Shown here one piece after another: positions 46,883 through 59,018 of a DNA stretch of 64,000 nt (position 1 is its first letter; each line of letters begins with the position of its first letter). Where the stretch lies: contig CM020509.1 of assembly GCA_009823395.1 (NCBI GenBank), positions 6,971,001-7,035,000 on the forward strand. The letters run 5' to 3'. The position numbers and the translations under genes are program-made. The notes beneath the pieces were generated by a model, which saw nothing but the letters and a program-made list of their open reading frames with translations, did no database searches and had not been told where the DNA came from. The stretch comes from Thamnaconus septentrionalis (lineage: Eukaryota > Chordata > Actinopteri > Tetraodontiformes > Monacanthidae).

Positions 46883-48566
46883 CTATTTTAATACAATGGT
46901 GTACTTTTGATTTCTTCTGTTGAGACGTTTAGGTTACTGTTCCTACTGTCCAACTTTCTTCAGTCTTCTCCAGACTGACTGACCTCACAAGTTGACTGCA
47001 GAAAGTTGTAGTAGACACTAGAAAAAATTAAATGGGGCCTTTTTACAATAAATCAAAATCTGCTCCTCTTCCCCCTCTGTCCCCATAAAGTTCTCGTCTT
47101 TCCTCCTTCCACTTCTTGTTGCTGATCTGATTAGAAGCAGAACAGTAGCTAGCCGACGTCGAGGGCCACCTGCGCGTGAACGGAATCCAGAGAAACGACA
47201 GCGACAGACGAGCGAGAGCGAGTCAACAGCGCCGTAAATCAGCCGCCGCTCCTCTGCTCGTCCCCGTCTTCCGCCCTTGTTTTTCCGCTCCGCTCTCCGT
47301 CTCTGCAAACATGTGTTGCCCCAGGGCCAGAAATCCTGGAGAGGCGCAGGGTCGCCTCCGAACGCCCGTGTTTCCTGACATCTCGCACGATGTAGATCAC
47401 GCTCGAGTCGCGAGAAACATGCGGGCTTTGAAATATGTGACCATAAAGCAGGCTAATGTGTCAAGCGGTGTTTGTCTTCCCCGGGCCGTCTCGCCAGGAC
47501 TCGACAGCGTCAGTGAGGGAAAACAGCACGTTCGTCCATTCACGTCCCCTTCTGTTCCAATATGTTTGTTTGTACTGAACAAACCTTAATTGAAAACCTG
47601 CCCCCCCCCTTTTCTTTTGAATTCACAGTGATGCTAACTAATTTAGCCTCCACCAAACACACTTATCTCAAACGTATTTGGAAGTGAAAACATTTGATTT
47701 GTGAAGCCCAAAGACCAATTAAATGGAGAAATAAATGTAACAAACCGTTTCTTTTGAAAACACTAGTCGGGTGTTTCATTGATGACCTTGGATTGCTCAA
47801 ATCAGACTCTACACATTTCGCTCCATTTTTCAATTTTCCCTTAGCCAATCAGACTCCAGGATCTAAAGCTGCCCTCTGGAAGAAAGGAAGCAAGAAGCAA
47901 TTGTGGGTCCACAGCCTCAGAACTGTTGCAGCCTGGCTGAACCAGCCGTCCATCCATGCACCCCGAGGTCAAAGGGCAGGAGGGTTATCCAAATCCCATC
48001 CCGAACCTCTTCTATTGGCTCTGAACTAGCGTTTAGGAAATGGGGAAAGGCCACAGCAGTGGTCCTTCTTTCAATATGGTCCTTCAAGGTCCTTTAACCC
48101 AAACAGTTTATAGGATGATTGGTTTTTCACCCGGTCTTTCACCCCGACGGCCGCCCTACTTCCCATTTCCTGTGCCGCCGACTCATTTTCAGCCGTTGCA
48201 TAATAACAGCGTAGTTGTGGCCAGTCAGCCTCATGAGCTCCTACAAACCAGTCCAGGGGTGTTCTGATAATTATCAGTCATTAAAACAAATAAACAAACC
48301 ATGGAAACGAGAATCAAACCGTGAAGGGTTTTCCCCCATCCAGTTTCCCCCGAATGGTGGCTCTCGTTTAAAGTGGTGAGAAAACTACAGTCATAAAAAC
48401 AGCCAAAAAGGCACAAATGTGAAGAGGCACTCGGCTTTAAACGGTTATTTTGACATTTTAAATACTCATTGGGCAATAAAGAGAAACTCTTCCGTCCCCC
48501 TCTGATAATCCCTCTCTGGCTGAAGGGTTTCCTTCTATTTGTTTTACTTTAAGCCACTTCAGCTGC

Positions 48567-48568
<2 letters not shown>

Positions 48569-48599
<31 letters not shown>

Positions 48600-48833
48600 A
48601 GACCCTCTATTAATTACCAGTGTGATTCTGGAAGTAGATGAAATAATAATAGCGGCTCCAGCTTGGGGACGGAGTTCCGCTGGCAAAACGTTTTACCTTT
48701 CCGGAAGAAGAGGAGATAAAAGAGCCCTCGAGGAGCAACATTAATGAAAACTGCTGAGTGAAAACCAAAGTGGGAGGCTGACTTCCCTACCTGAAAGCAC
48801 ACAGACAGGCGCGTGCATCTGCGCATGCTTGCG

Positions 48834-48902
<69 letters not shown>

Positions 48903-48983
48903 ACTGCAGAGCTGATGGAGTTCTCTGCTGGTGTTTTCAACGGGTCAGTGAGCAGCAGCCACGCAAAGAGAAGAACAGGTTTC

Positions 48984-49037
<54 letters not shown>
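48569..49037. repeat. three (CA)n tracts
   Basis: CA tracts at 48569-48595, 48839-48900 and 48987-49037, all in the same orientation. The middle one has about 31 units. The spacers are unique DNA. Confidence 0.95.
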
Positions 49038-49041
<4 letters not shown>

Positions 49042-50497
49042 TCCCTCTATCTGGGGGGGCCGATCCCGCCGAGTCAGTGTTGCCACTCATTTACACGTCC
49101 TTAAACACATCCCATAATTAGCCTCAGCCCTAATTGGCCTAATCACAACTCTGACAACCTCTGCTGTGGCAACGGTCTCCATGGCGACGGGGCACTTTCG
49201 GAGGGAAGTGCCTCTCCTTTGCTTTGTCTGACGGCGCTAATCAGAACCAAAGTTGTTGTTTTTTTTTTGGTCCCTTCGGACCTTCACACTGCGGCGGCCG
49301 AACTTGCTGCTCAGGTGCCTGAGATGTTCTTTGAAAACGGAGAAATTCCGTTTTCTGTTCTGTTTGTCCCCAGACGCCCGCTTCGTGTTTCTTGTGTACT
49401 TGTTGTTGTGTATTATTAAAGGAATCACATTCCACCACTAATTGCACAGTATCGGAGCAGCTTTCCTGTCTGAAAGTACAGGTTCCTGTGAGCAGCGTGG
49501 GCAGCGGGATGGCTTTGCTGATCCCTCTGGTCAGCCGTAAAGACTTCTGTCATTTCCTCTTTTCAAGCCTCCCACTACCACTCGCAGTTTCCCCAGCGCC
49601 GTGCTTCTTTGACCTTTTCAGCATGCAGCCTTGGATCTTGTTTCAGTGCGGTCAGATGATTCCATCAGATTTGATTCTATCAGGTTAAGGTTAGAAAAAA
49701 AGAAAAACACCCTCTCGCCGATTCCCCACCGACCGGTCGGCGGCGCCGACTCCACCTGTCGGAGAGACGCGGGCGGCTCGGACGCTCTCAGAAAATAGGC
49801 GGTGATGTGTTGGGGTGAAAGGTCAAGAGCAGGCGGCGGTGCAGACGCCAGGAAGATAACGTATGACTCCCATGATGCCCTTTTTTTTTCTCAAAAAGGA
49901 AAGAAAAAAATAGAAAGAAGCGGCGATTCTGCGGTCTGATGGGTGCTGCGAGGTTACAGGCAGAGTCACATGGGTGTTGGAGCCAGCGCAAGAGGTCAAG
50001 GCCAAGGCCAGTGGTCTTGAACGCTCCTCCAGATGTATCAGGTTGTCAACCTTCAACGTGCGAGTCGCCGTGTGTGTTCACCTGAGTCTCTGATTGACTT
50101 TAGTACACAGCGTTTCCTGCAGGAGGCGCCACCGAGATACATTTCCTTTATTATCGCCCATGTTTGGACTGGAAAGTTTCCTGAATTCTTTGCTCCTATC
50201 TCACTTGTCTATATGATGAAGAGCAGGAAGCCTTCAAACAAACCTTGAAAGGTGACTGGACGAACATGATGTATCACTTTCAAGCAGACCAATCGGATTT
50301 GGTGCTGCTAGTTTAGCCAGGTTGCATTAAGTCATGGCTTCTTGTCGCTACTGGCCCATGAAAGACTCTAGAGTGAATCAGAGAAAAAACCTCTAGTGCT
50401 CATCTTCGATTGAGTTTTAATGTGAAGATGCCATCCAGTTCTGAAAAAAAAAGCGCGCCAATCAACAAGTCTGCCTTTTTCTTGTCTGCTTAATTTT

Positions 50498-50525
50498 GCT
50501 TAGCTAGCTGCTGCTACTTCCTGGT
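50498..50525 (-). repeat. dispersed short repeat, inverted partial copy
   Basis: In reverse complement it reads 'ccaggaagtagc' followed by 'agctagcta', resembling the sequence just before the copy at 41572. Confidence 0.35.
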
Positions 50526-51027
50526 TTCATCCAACAGTTGAGTTGCAATCAGAAAGTCTCCACTGCCGAGCGAGTTATCGTATTTCCCTCCTGAATGAAA
50601 TTTTTTATTAGCTTGAAGCAAAAAAAAAAAAGGCTTATTGAACGCACTGCCACTCATAATATTCAGGCAAAATTAAGTCAACATTTTATTCTTCAGCTCC
50701 AAGTTTCTGTTCCCTCCGCTCCTTGAGCGCCTCACCTCAGTTCCTCCGTCTCATCTCCGCCCCCGCGAGCTCCACTCAGACAGAAAACTTATTCCTCCTG
50801 ACATTTGTTTTCAATCCACAGCGCCACCGCCCCCTCCCACCACCCCGCAGTCCTTCAATAAAAAGAATTAACCTATGTGCTGAGATGGAGCCCGGGAGAA
50901 TATTCCCCAGTCTGTTTTCTGTCTCCGTCTGTCTCGCTGAAATTCTCTCCTTTTGTACTGTTTAAAAATGTCTTTTTAATAACGTCTCGATGCCTTCCAC
51001 TGTTTTTCCTTGGCCGCGGTGTTTTTA

Positions 51028-51048
51028 ATCACGATAAATTATTGTGAT
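51028..51048. promoter_or_regulatory. palindromic AT-rich site (candidate homeodomain dimer site)
   Basis: Ten-base arms (atcacgataa and ttattgtgat) pair at 9 of 10 positions around one base, and an ATTA core follows directly. It looks like a dimeric transcription-factor site; function is inferred only. Confidence 0.35.
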
Positions 51049-52425
51049 AATTAGCCTCAGAGTTCAGAGCAGAGCCCAGCGCAGGAGGCATATTTCTGTC
51101 CAGATCCAACCGAGTCCGACGGCCTTTTTGTTTTTACACCCGGAGCCGATCCAAAACCGACACGTTTAAATCTGAACCGCCGAGTTTGCGTCATGCGTTT
51201 TGTTGCCGCCATGGTTACGGCCCCGATTTATACATCAACGTTAACATCGAAAATTGCATTGTTTCGCATTGGCTATCCAGTAGGTTGCTTTGACATGCAA
51301 ACACTCTCTGAGACTTTATTTATTTATCCTCTTCTCTTCTTTTGCTGGAAGCAGCCCCCCCGATCTGATCCAAACCGCGGCGTAATTTCAAAATATTTAC
51401 TCAATCGAGGTTCCTGGTATCCGGCCTCTAACGCAAACACAACAGAACAAGCCCAAATTGACCTTCAAAAAGAGAATTTCCATCGCTCTGTTTTGCTTTT
51501 CGGCCGATCCCCCTGGTTTGCGTCGGGATCGCGGGAAGTTCCGCTCGTGTTTTCTCCGGTGATACGGATCCGCCCGTCTGTTTCCGTCGTTGCGTGACCG
51601 CCTGAGACGGGCTGCCGATCCAGCGGCCTCGGCGGCAGTGGGACACCTGGAATCAGCTGCTGCCCGTGCAGCCAACAACCGGGTCTGGATCGCGTGCGCG
51701 GTGACCGGTACCGTCACTCCTCTGTATTAGCTATAAAGTGGATGACTTTAACGTCTTCTTTTCTTTCTTTCTTTTCATTTTTTCTACACCGAAAATAAAG
51801 ACGTCACTGCCTGCAGCTGCCAGAGTGGAATTAACTATAGAACAAAAGAGGGGGGAGAAGCCCAGTCTAACAGTTTTCGGCAGAACTTCGGAAGAGCGTT
51901 TTGTCAGATCCGATCCAAAATTTGGCGACCCGTTGCGGCTCCAGCTTCTATCACGGCAATGCTGTCGAGCCGCTTGTGGTGACCAGTTCCTGCCCCCCCC
52001 GCCCCCAAAAAAACCTCAAGTCGACCGTCCAAGCTCATCGACAAAACAGATGTGAGATTTGTCTTGCAGCGCTAGAGCTGGAAGCCCCTCCCCCTTCCCA
52101 GCACAGAAATATCATCAATTACCCCTCAGTGTTTCATCAGTCTGCTGCTTTCATGTCTGCACATCCATTCACCTATTATTATTTTTTTTTTGGTATTCAC
52201 ATTTTTTCCTCATGCGCTTTGACCCGCGCAGGCGCGCTTAACGAAACGCAAACCCCAAATATATTAGTTTTCTTTTTGGTTTTGAACCTGTCATCAAAGA
52301 TTAATTTGTAATTTCTTTCGTCGTCCCCCCCCCCGAGTCATTTAAAACCTCGGGGCACTTTTCCCTGTGGCTGAGCAGTACATTAACAGCGCAGCGGGAG
52401 GCCAGCGGCCGCCTCCAACACAGCA

Positions 52426-52491
52426 CATCTGCTCAGCTCGTTAACCGCGGCCGCCATTAGCATTAGCATATGCACGTGGCTGATTGAGTCA
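52426..52491. promoter_or_regulatory. dense transcription-factor motif cluster (candidate enhancer)
   Basis: Within 66 bp lie CATCTG (52426-52431), two adjacent ATTAGC (52456-52467), the palindrome GCATATGC (52466-52473), CACGTG (52473-52478) and a perfect AP-1 site TGAGTCA (52485-52491). E-box, homeodomain/POU and AP-1 sites packed this closely suggest an intronic enhancer, but that is inference from motifs alone. Confidence 0.4.
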
Positions 52492-52806
52492 GAAAGCAGA
52501 CGTGGAGGTCAGAGTTAAAAAAAAACCCTCAAAGTCCTGAAACGGACTTGAAGTTCAGAGAAAGAACTTTATTTTAAGGTTAGTCTTACGATAATCTGAA
52601 CTTTTAATCTTTTTAATTCATGTATCACAATCCAGAGGGAGCACTTTAGGATATTGCCAACAATCTTTGACATTATAAGAATCTGTTACTGTGTCGTTCG
52701 ATGTTTTGTCAACGGCATAAAATCTTCTGGATGTTGTTGTTCGTGGTCACTGAAAAGAGAAACTTTTTCAGTGCTCAGCACAGCCATTAAATCAATATGA
52801 AGTTTG

Positions 52807-52807
<1 letters not shown>

Positions 52808-52852
<45 letters not shown>
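52808..52852. repeat. (TG)n microsatellite
   Basis: Perfect TG tract of about 22 units in intron 4. Confidence 0.97.
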
Positions 52853-52957
52853 CTGTTTATCTAAACCTCAGCAGCAGTCTGTCTTTTCTACTTTGTATTG
52901 TTTTTCTTTGATAGGAAATTCAAACCCATCTTTTGTCATTCAAGCCCGTCCATGTGT

Positions 52958-53106
52958 CTGTCTGCCTGTCTGTCCGTCTGTCCGTCTGTCCGCCTGCCTG
53001 CCTGCCTGCCTGCCTGTCCGTCTGTCCGTCTGTCTGCCTGTCTGTCCGTCTGTCCGTCTGTCCGCCTGCCTGCCTGCCTGCCTGTCCTGTCCGTCTGTCC
53101 GTCTGC
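52958..53106. repeat. CTGT/CCGT/CTGC tetranucleotide array with 72-bp higher-order period
   Basis: Tetramers of type CTGT, CCGT and CTGC are arranged in the same order twice. The unit beginning 'ctgtctgcctg' starts at 52958 and again at 53030, a period of 72 bp or 18 tetramers. The second copy has one frame slip near 53085. Cys/Pro-rich open frames across it on both strands are artefacts. Confidence 0.93.
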
Positions 53107-53238
53107 CACTAAGTCAGTACATTCCTCCATGTTCTGCAGGTGTGTGTGAGCTGACGTCGGCTGTTTTGCTCAGCATTACTTACAACTGTGGAATGAGAGT
53201 TGAACAAAACAAGAAAATAGCATGTTTACGTGTGATTT

Positions 53239-53269
<31 letters not shown>

Positions 53270-53387
53270 CTTTGTGTGTGCTCTGGTTCAGACGTTGACT
53301 CGTCTCCTTCTTTTCATTCTTTTCTCTTTAATCACCACCGTCTTCCTTCACTCGGAAATGGGCGGGTCGGGACATCTACAGTATATG

Positions 53388-53399
53388 CACGTGCACGTG
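53388..53399. promoter_or_regulatory. two abutting CACGTG E-boxes
   Basis: CACGTG occurs at 53388-53393 and again at 53394-53399 with no spacer, in an alternating TGCA context. Canonical bHLH (Myc/USF/Clock-type) sites; regulatory use is unproven and Z-DNA-like repetition is an alternative reading. Confidence 0.35.
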
Positions 53400-55411
53400 C
53401 ACACTTTTGTGAAGCATTTTGTTTTTGTTCTTTTATTTTAAAGACGAGCCTCCCACGCTAGTATCATCTGCAGGCGGTGGAAAGCATGCGCGCACGTACA
53501 CACACACACAAACCTTCGAGTGAGGAAGAGGAGCAGCTCCCTTTTTTTCTAAACTAAAACTGCACACGCGCACACGCACGCACGCACGCAACAAAGGTTG
53601 CTTTTCTACCTTCGCCTGGTTGTTGTCGTGGGAAACAGCAACGGCATTCCTTGCCAAAAGTGGAAGCAAATTCCTTTTTTTTAAAAAATGTTGATTTTAC
53701 CCTCCAACCAGCAGTCGCCAAGCTGTGAACTCGAAGTAAAGTTTCCTTTAGTTTCAGTTCTCACACTTATTTTCTAATTCTCACATTGTGCAAACTTTAT
53801 TTTCCAATATTGTTGTTAACAAGTTTCTTCAATATCTGTGTACCCCACAGACTTTTCTTCTTTTGCTTGCTGCAATGTTCAGTCAGTGGGGGATATCAGT
53901 GCTTAGTGATGTCACAAAGGGCCTTGATGTCACCTCCAAGTTAGTAATTAGACCCTCAGCCAGACGTTGGCTCGTCGTCTTTCTGTTTTTCGCCTGCTTG
54001 TAGGCATGTGGAAGGTCCGCAAAAGCCTGTGTTTTATTTGGAGGCTGTAAACAGCGGGCTAAATCCCACAGATTCTTTTTAACTGTCTGACCAAAGTTTG
54101 GTGTCGGGATCTTCGCTTTGGCCGCGTCACTGCTGGGAAAAGTCGTGCTGGGCTGCTGGGCTGCCGGGCTGAGTTTGCTCTGCGTCTTTTCTCCCGAAAA
54201 TCTTTATTTGGTCTCGTAGGTCTGTTTATCTGCCTGTCTCGCTCCAGATATTGAGCACAGCCCTCTTTAGAAATGTTTGGGTGCCCAGTTTGTCCAAAAG
54301 CTTTCTGGGCCTTCACACGGGCTCCGTTTCATTTCGACAGGGCCTCCGTGTGTCTGTGTACACACCCTCATTTTTATTTGGCTCTTCCCTCTGCTGCCGG
54401 CTTTTTCTTTTTCTTTTCTTTTTTTTTTTTTGTCCTGCATTCAAGCCGTCCAAACCCACAAACCCTCAGCGGCACCATAGACGACTCTTTGTCCCTCCTC
54501 CTATTTCTTGGTCAGATGGAGCGGCTAAAGTTGTTTTGTGATCCAGTGCAAAAACAACAGACTTTTCACTCATGTTTACTTTGAAAACTCCATGTATACC
54601 GTTTGTATGTTTTTTTCTGAAAGGTCTTTAAGTGAGTCATGGCAAGTTTCTGAAAAGTAAATGAACCAGTTGCAGCATGGCAGGAAGAGAAGACGATTCT
54701 GGGTCTTTCAATAGATGGCCTTTTAAAAGGTTAAAGACGGCAGGTGCTGAGAAAACGGGGCAGATTAATGATCCTACAAATATTCATGGGTAGCAGATTT
54801 TTTGCAATCAAAAACTTTAAATTTAATTTTAATATTTAAAATAAAATGTGCTTTTGAGAAAAGATGCAGCAGATTTCCTCCAAAAAATGTATTGATTTTG
54901 CTTTAAAGAGAAACAAAAAAATCGATCAAATCTGTCAACGTCCACACAGACAGCCAGTTAAGTCAATAAGTGTGTGCGTTTGCGTGCGTGTGCACGTGCG
55001 CGCGTGTGTGCAGCAGCTGTGGCCAGCGAGCGGCGCTCCGCCGTGAATGGCTCTCCTCCTCCTCTGGGCTCCTCTGAAAGACGGACGGCGACGAGTGGGA
55101 ACAGCAGGCGCCGCCGCTCTCTGTCACTCTTCCTTTCTCTTGGCCTCCCATTCGCTCCGTCGCTCTGTTTGGTTTCCCTCCTTTCGGCAGAAGGGCAGCA
55201 AGCTGCCGCCGGCTCTGTTTGACTTCCCTCAACTTTTAATGAGTAGCGAGGGGAGAGTCGCTTTCTTTCCGCATCCGCTAATCGCGTCTTGCTCTTGTCT
55301 GTCTGACTGACTGACTGAACGTCCGTCTGTCTTCATTCGCTTTCACCTCCAGCTTTTCGCTCTCTCCTCCGTCTGTTTTTTTTCCTCACTCTTGCTTTTT
55401 TCCCCCCGCAG

Positions 55412-55465
55412 CCAGATGTAAAGCTGCACCGTGTTTACCGGCTGTCCCAGTACAAACTGCTCTCG
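55412..55465 (+). other. exon-like segment in intron 4 (weak candidate)
   Basis: About 45 mostly pyrimidine bases ending in cag at 55409-55411 make a strong acceptor. A fair donor, gtaatg, lies at 55466. The 54-bp segment keeps the reading frame in length, but read from exon 4 it meets TAA as its third full codon. No protein similarity was seen. Confidence 0.2.
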
Positions 55466-55654
55466 GTAATGACTTTTGCTCAGGCGCGCCGGCAACAGTG
55501 ATTTTAAACACACAGGGAAGGAAGACGGGATGAAAAAAACGGAAGACAGAAGGCAGAACCCGTGCACGCCGCCGTGCCTGAAGGTGAACTGATGCACTTT
55601 TTCGTTGGTTTGTTTGTTTGTTTTGATGACGGGTCAGGAAAAGGGGCTGCTATT

Positions 55655-55705
55655 TCTTTAAAGAAAGAAAGAGAAGAAAGAAAGAGAGAAAGAAAGAAAG
55701 AGGGA
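55655..55705. repeat. (GAAA)n purine tract
   Basis: Imperfect GAAA/GA repeat, preceded by a short pyrimidine stretch (tttcttt) that can pair back to it. Confidence 0.88.
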
Positions 55706-57180
55706 AACAGGTAATTGGTGCCCAGTCATGTGTGCCACTGAGTGTGTGTCTGTCGTGTGTGTGTGACCCTGTGACCTCAGGTGCCCCGCAGGTGTGCGTC
55801 TCAGCGTAACGGAAGGGTGGGGGAGTCGCACAGAGAGACGGGGAAGTTGAGATCAGCTGCATTCCTTGGCGGGGGGAGGGTGGAGGAGGGGAGGGAGGGG
55901 GGGGGGGGGACAAAGACGCAGTCTGTGGGAGGCAGGCAGCGGCAATTAAACTCACACAACTTTTTTTTTTTTCTATGAGTGCAAACCTTCGATAGTTCTT
56001 TTGAAAAATACAGAGGAGACCTTGTTTGATTGCTGGGTTGATTCATCAAACTGTAAAACTTGAAGTGCTAGTTTATATCTGTCCCAGTTGTGGTTTAGCA
56101 TCGACCCCGGTTCAGGCGCTGCGTCGCTCAGAGTTCAACTCTGAAATCATCTTTTCGAGGTCCAACAGAAAGTGCATTTAATTTCCCCACTGAGATCAAA
56201 ATCCCAATTCCCAATTTTGCTATAACTGTACCAGAATTGATTTCATTGGCTCAGTCTGTGCTGACAAACAACAAACTGGACTCTTAGCTGTCTGTGCACC
56301 GAAGTACAGGAAACATTGTTTCAGAGTTTAAAATGAACAAGAATCCAGAATGAGTTAAAAAAAAAAAATACAAATAAAATAAAAACAGAATTACTGCAGC
56401 TTCCTTTATATTTTTAAAGATGTGGGAGGTTTGACAGAGGCAAAATGCGACTTCATGTGATTAAATTGTGACATTCCCAGTTGCAGCATTTTCACATTTG
56501 GAGAAAAACAACAGCGCAGGAGGTCTAAAATTTCCCATCAGTGCTTAAAAATGACGAGAATAACAGATGAATTATTGACAAAAACAAGCAGATGTGTCAA
56601 AATCCAAAATCTGTTCATGAAAGAAATTAACAAATACGGAAAGAGAATTGCATCAGCGGAACTAAATGCGCCACCAAATTTGCTCTTATGTGCTGGAGCC
56701 TGAAACGATGCCTTTATTTGGGAAGAAAAAAAACAAAACTTCTCAATGCAGGATTTTATCTTGCGCGGCCGCAAACAAGCAAAGCTGACGCTGACCCCGG
56801 TTGTCTGCGTCTGACTGGGAACCTTTCAGTCCTCACTGAAGTTAAGTATGTCTCGTTAAATTTTACCCGCAGTGAGAGATTTCCGACTGCGACCTCCTCA
56901 CCCCAGTCTCTCGCGTGCGCTCACACACACACACACGGGCGTGCAACAAAAGGAATCCCAGCAATGCCAATCACGTTAGTCCTCTTCCAGCCTCTCCCAC
57001 TGTCTGCCCGGGTCCTGCAGCCTCACTTCCATCCAGTTGTCAAGTGAATTTCATGCGGAAGCGGGTGATGTGTTTCCACGGCACAGATTTGGATTGCACA
57101 GCTCAGAGTGTTTGACGAAGACAATGTGGGGCGCCCGAGCAAAGGTCAGCGAAAAGGAAGAAGTCAAGTAGACTCCGGAT

Positions 57181-57183
<3 letters not shown>

Positions 57184-57221
<38 letters not shown>
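57184..57221. repeat. (TG)n microsatellite
   Basis: Perfect TG tract of about 18 units in intron 4. Confidence 0.97.
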
Positions 57222-57226
<5 letters not shown>

Positions 57227-58977
57227 AGAGTGTGTGCGTGTGCCCGCGCTTCAGTCCTGCTCATGCATATCAGTTGCGGTTTTCTTGGGTTATTTTTATT
57301 GGTGCAGGATTCACATGTTGATTCCGAAATGAAAACACTGAGTCCAGTCAAAAGTCAATTCCAAGCCAAGTACAATAAAACATTATCCAGTTGGGATGAT
57401 TGGCTGACACTATTTCTGGTGCATCCAGCTGCCATTTTTTTTTTTATGCAGTTTTCTGTAAACACATGACAAGTAAAGTGGTGATGCAAGGGATCAAATG
57501 TCTGTCCATTCATCTTAATTTTCCTTCATTTCTGTTCATTTGCGAGCTCCTCAAGGCCGCTTGTTTTAAATGTTGGCAATGACGAGGCAGAGTGAAAGAA
57601 AAAAGTAAAGTTAAGAAGAAAACTGGACAGCCGAGCAGTAAATGGAAAAAAGGTGACTGGAAATCGCAGTGTTTAAAGGCATCGTTCCTGCAGTTCACTC
57701 AGTTCTTCCTTGCGGTTCAATCTATTTTCAACCTGTATTTCAATTGTTATGGAGACAAAAGGCAAAAAGTGAAAGGCTGCATGGTGACAGCTTGACTGGA
57801 GTGCGGGTGCTGCGTCATCCAGCGGGATGGAGACGTGCTCTCGGCTCCGACTCTGGAGCGTGACGACGACTCCCAGATGTTGCATTTAACGCCTGTCCTG
57901 TAAGAGGATCCCAGCGAAGCCGTACGAGAATCATGGGCAAAAATACATAGGTGGAGTTTGGAGGTGTAAAAACCCCTGTTTGCTGCCCAGTTGTATTTGC
58001 TAAGTTGCAACGCTCTTTGCTCTTCAAGTGCTTCACGGTTGTTTCCATCAAATCCCCTGTCGAAACATAAAAAGGCGGAGGCCGCCGTCTACAAGTGTTT
58101 CTTGGATCGGTTCTGCGTTGCAGCTAAGTGGACTGCCAGGAGGTTTCCAAGTTTTTACTGTGGCCGTCTTTATCATCTTTATTGGTGTCGAAATCAATCA
58201 CATCGATATCGGAGTTTGCGTTTTACAGCAGAGCTTCCGCCCCCCCCTGCTGTGTTCTCGAGCGGCTCCGCTTCAGATATTCTCCGCCTGATTGACGACA
58301 CATTTAATCCGACTTAATGCTTCCATCTCCAGCCCGGAGACGTTCTCCAAGCGTCGTAAATGTGTCAAATAGTTTCCAGCGTGCGTCTGAATGCTGAAAG
58401 CCAGCGCCGACGCCGACTCATCGAACCCGCCGAGTCCGTGTGCTGGTGTTGGACTCGCAGGAAAGAGAAGACGCCCGCATGGTTGCCTCTCAGTCAGCGC
58501 CTTGTGACGGAGACAAACGACCTCTTCGGTTCTCTCGCCTTCTGCTCTTTCTCTGGTTCTTTCCTGTGTGCGGTGCGTCACATCCCGCAGAGCCCACCTG
58601 CAACCCCTCCCCACTCTATGCATCATCAAGACGGTGGGAGTTCAAGTGTGTGCAGGTTCGTGCAGATGTAGCGGCAATGTTCGATTCACCAGAGGGAGGA
58701 ATCGGCTGTGTTCTGAGTTTTTTGGTCTGTGCAGAAAGTCAACAAGTGCAATTCTGTTTACATGTACACGACCATTACAAAAGTTCGGGCATATCTTCTC
58801 ATTGAGTGGTTCTAGATCCTCACTGAAGGCATTGTTGAAAGCATCTGCGAATGACCGCATGGAATTATGGAATTATATTGGAAAAAAAATAAAAAGTGTG
58901 AATTAAGTTTCCTTGCTACATAATTCTATATGCTGTATCTTGCCCATATATTTGATGTCTCAGTATACAGAAAGTAG

Positions 58978-58978
<1 letters not shown>

Positions 58979-59013
<35 letters not shown>
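58979..59013. repeat. (AT)n microsatellite
   Basis: Perfect TA tract of about 17 units. Confidence 0.97.

Positions 59014-59018
<5 letters not shown>

Larger units (their letters stand above)
46883..52807 (+). other. slit3: slit3 intron 4, fourth part
   Basis: Intronic. It contains three CA tracts at about 48569-49037, a palindromic AT-rich site at 51028, ATTA-rich stretches near 49110 and 51020, and a motif cluster at 52426-52491. Homopolymers occur at 47603, 49260, 49885 and 50620. No coding exon or RNA gene was recognised. Confidence 0.8.
53107..57183 (+). other. slit3: slit3 intron 4, fifth part
   Basis: Intronic. It holds a TG tract at about 53240-53268, adjacent E-boxes at 53388, a CACG patch near 53565-53590, a GAAA array at about 55655-55705, a G-rich run at about 55866-55911 and an exon-like segment at 55412. 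The rest is unique AT-rich DNA. Confidence 0.8.

Noticed and set aside
52797..53441. 214-codon Cys-rich frame
   Set aside because: It translates a TG tract and a tetranucleotide array; Cys-rich frames occur on both strands of the same repeat.
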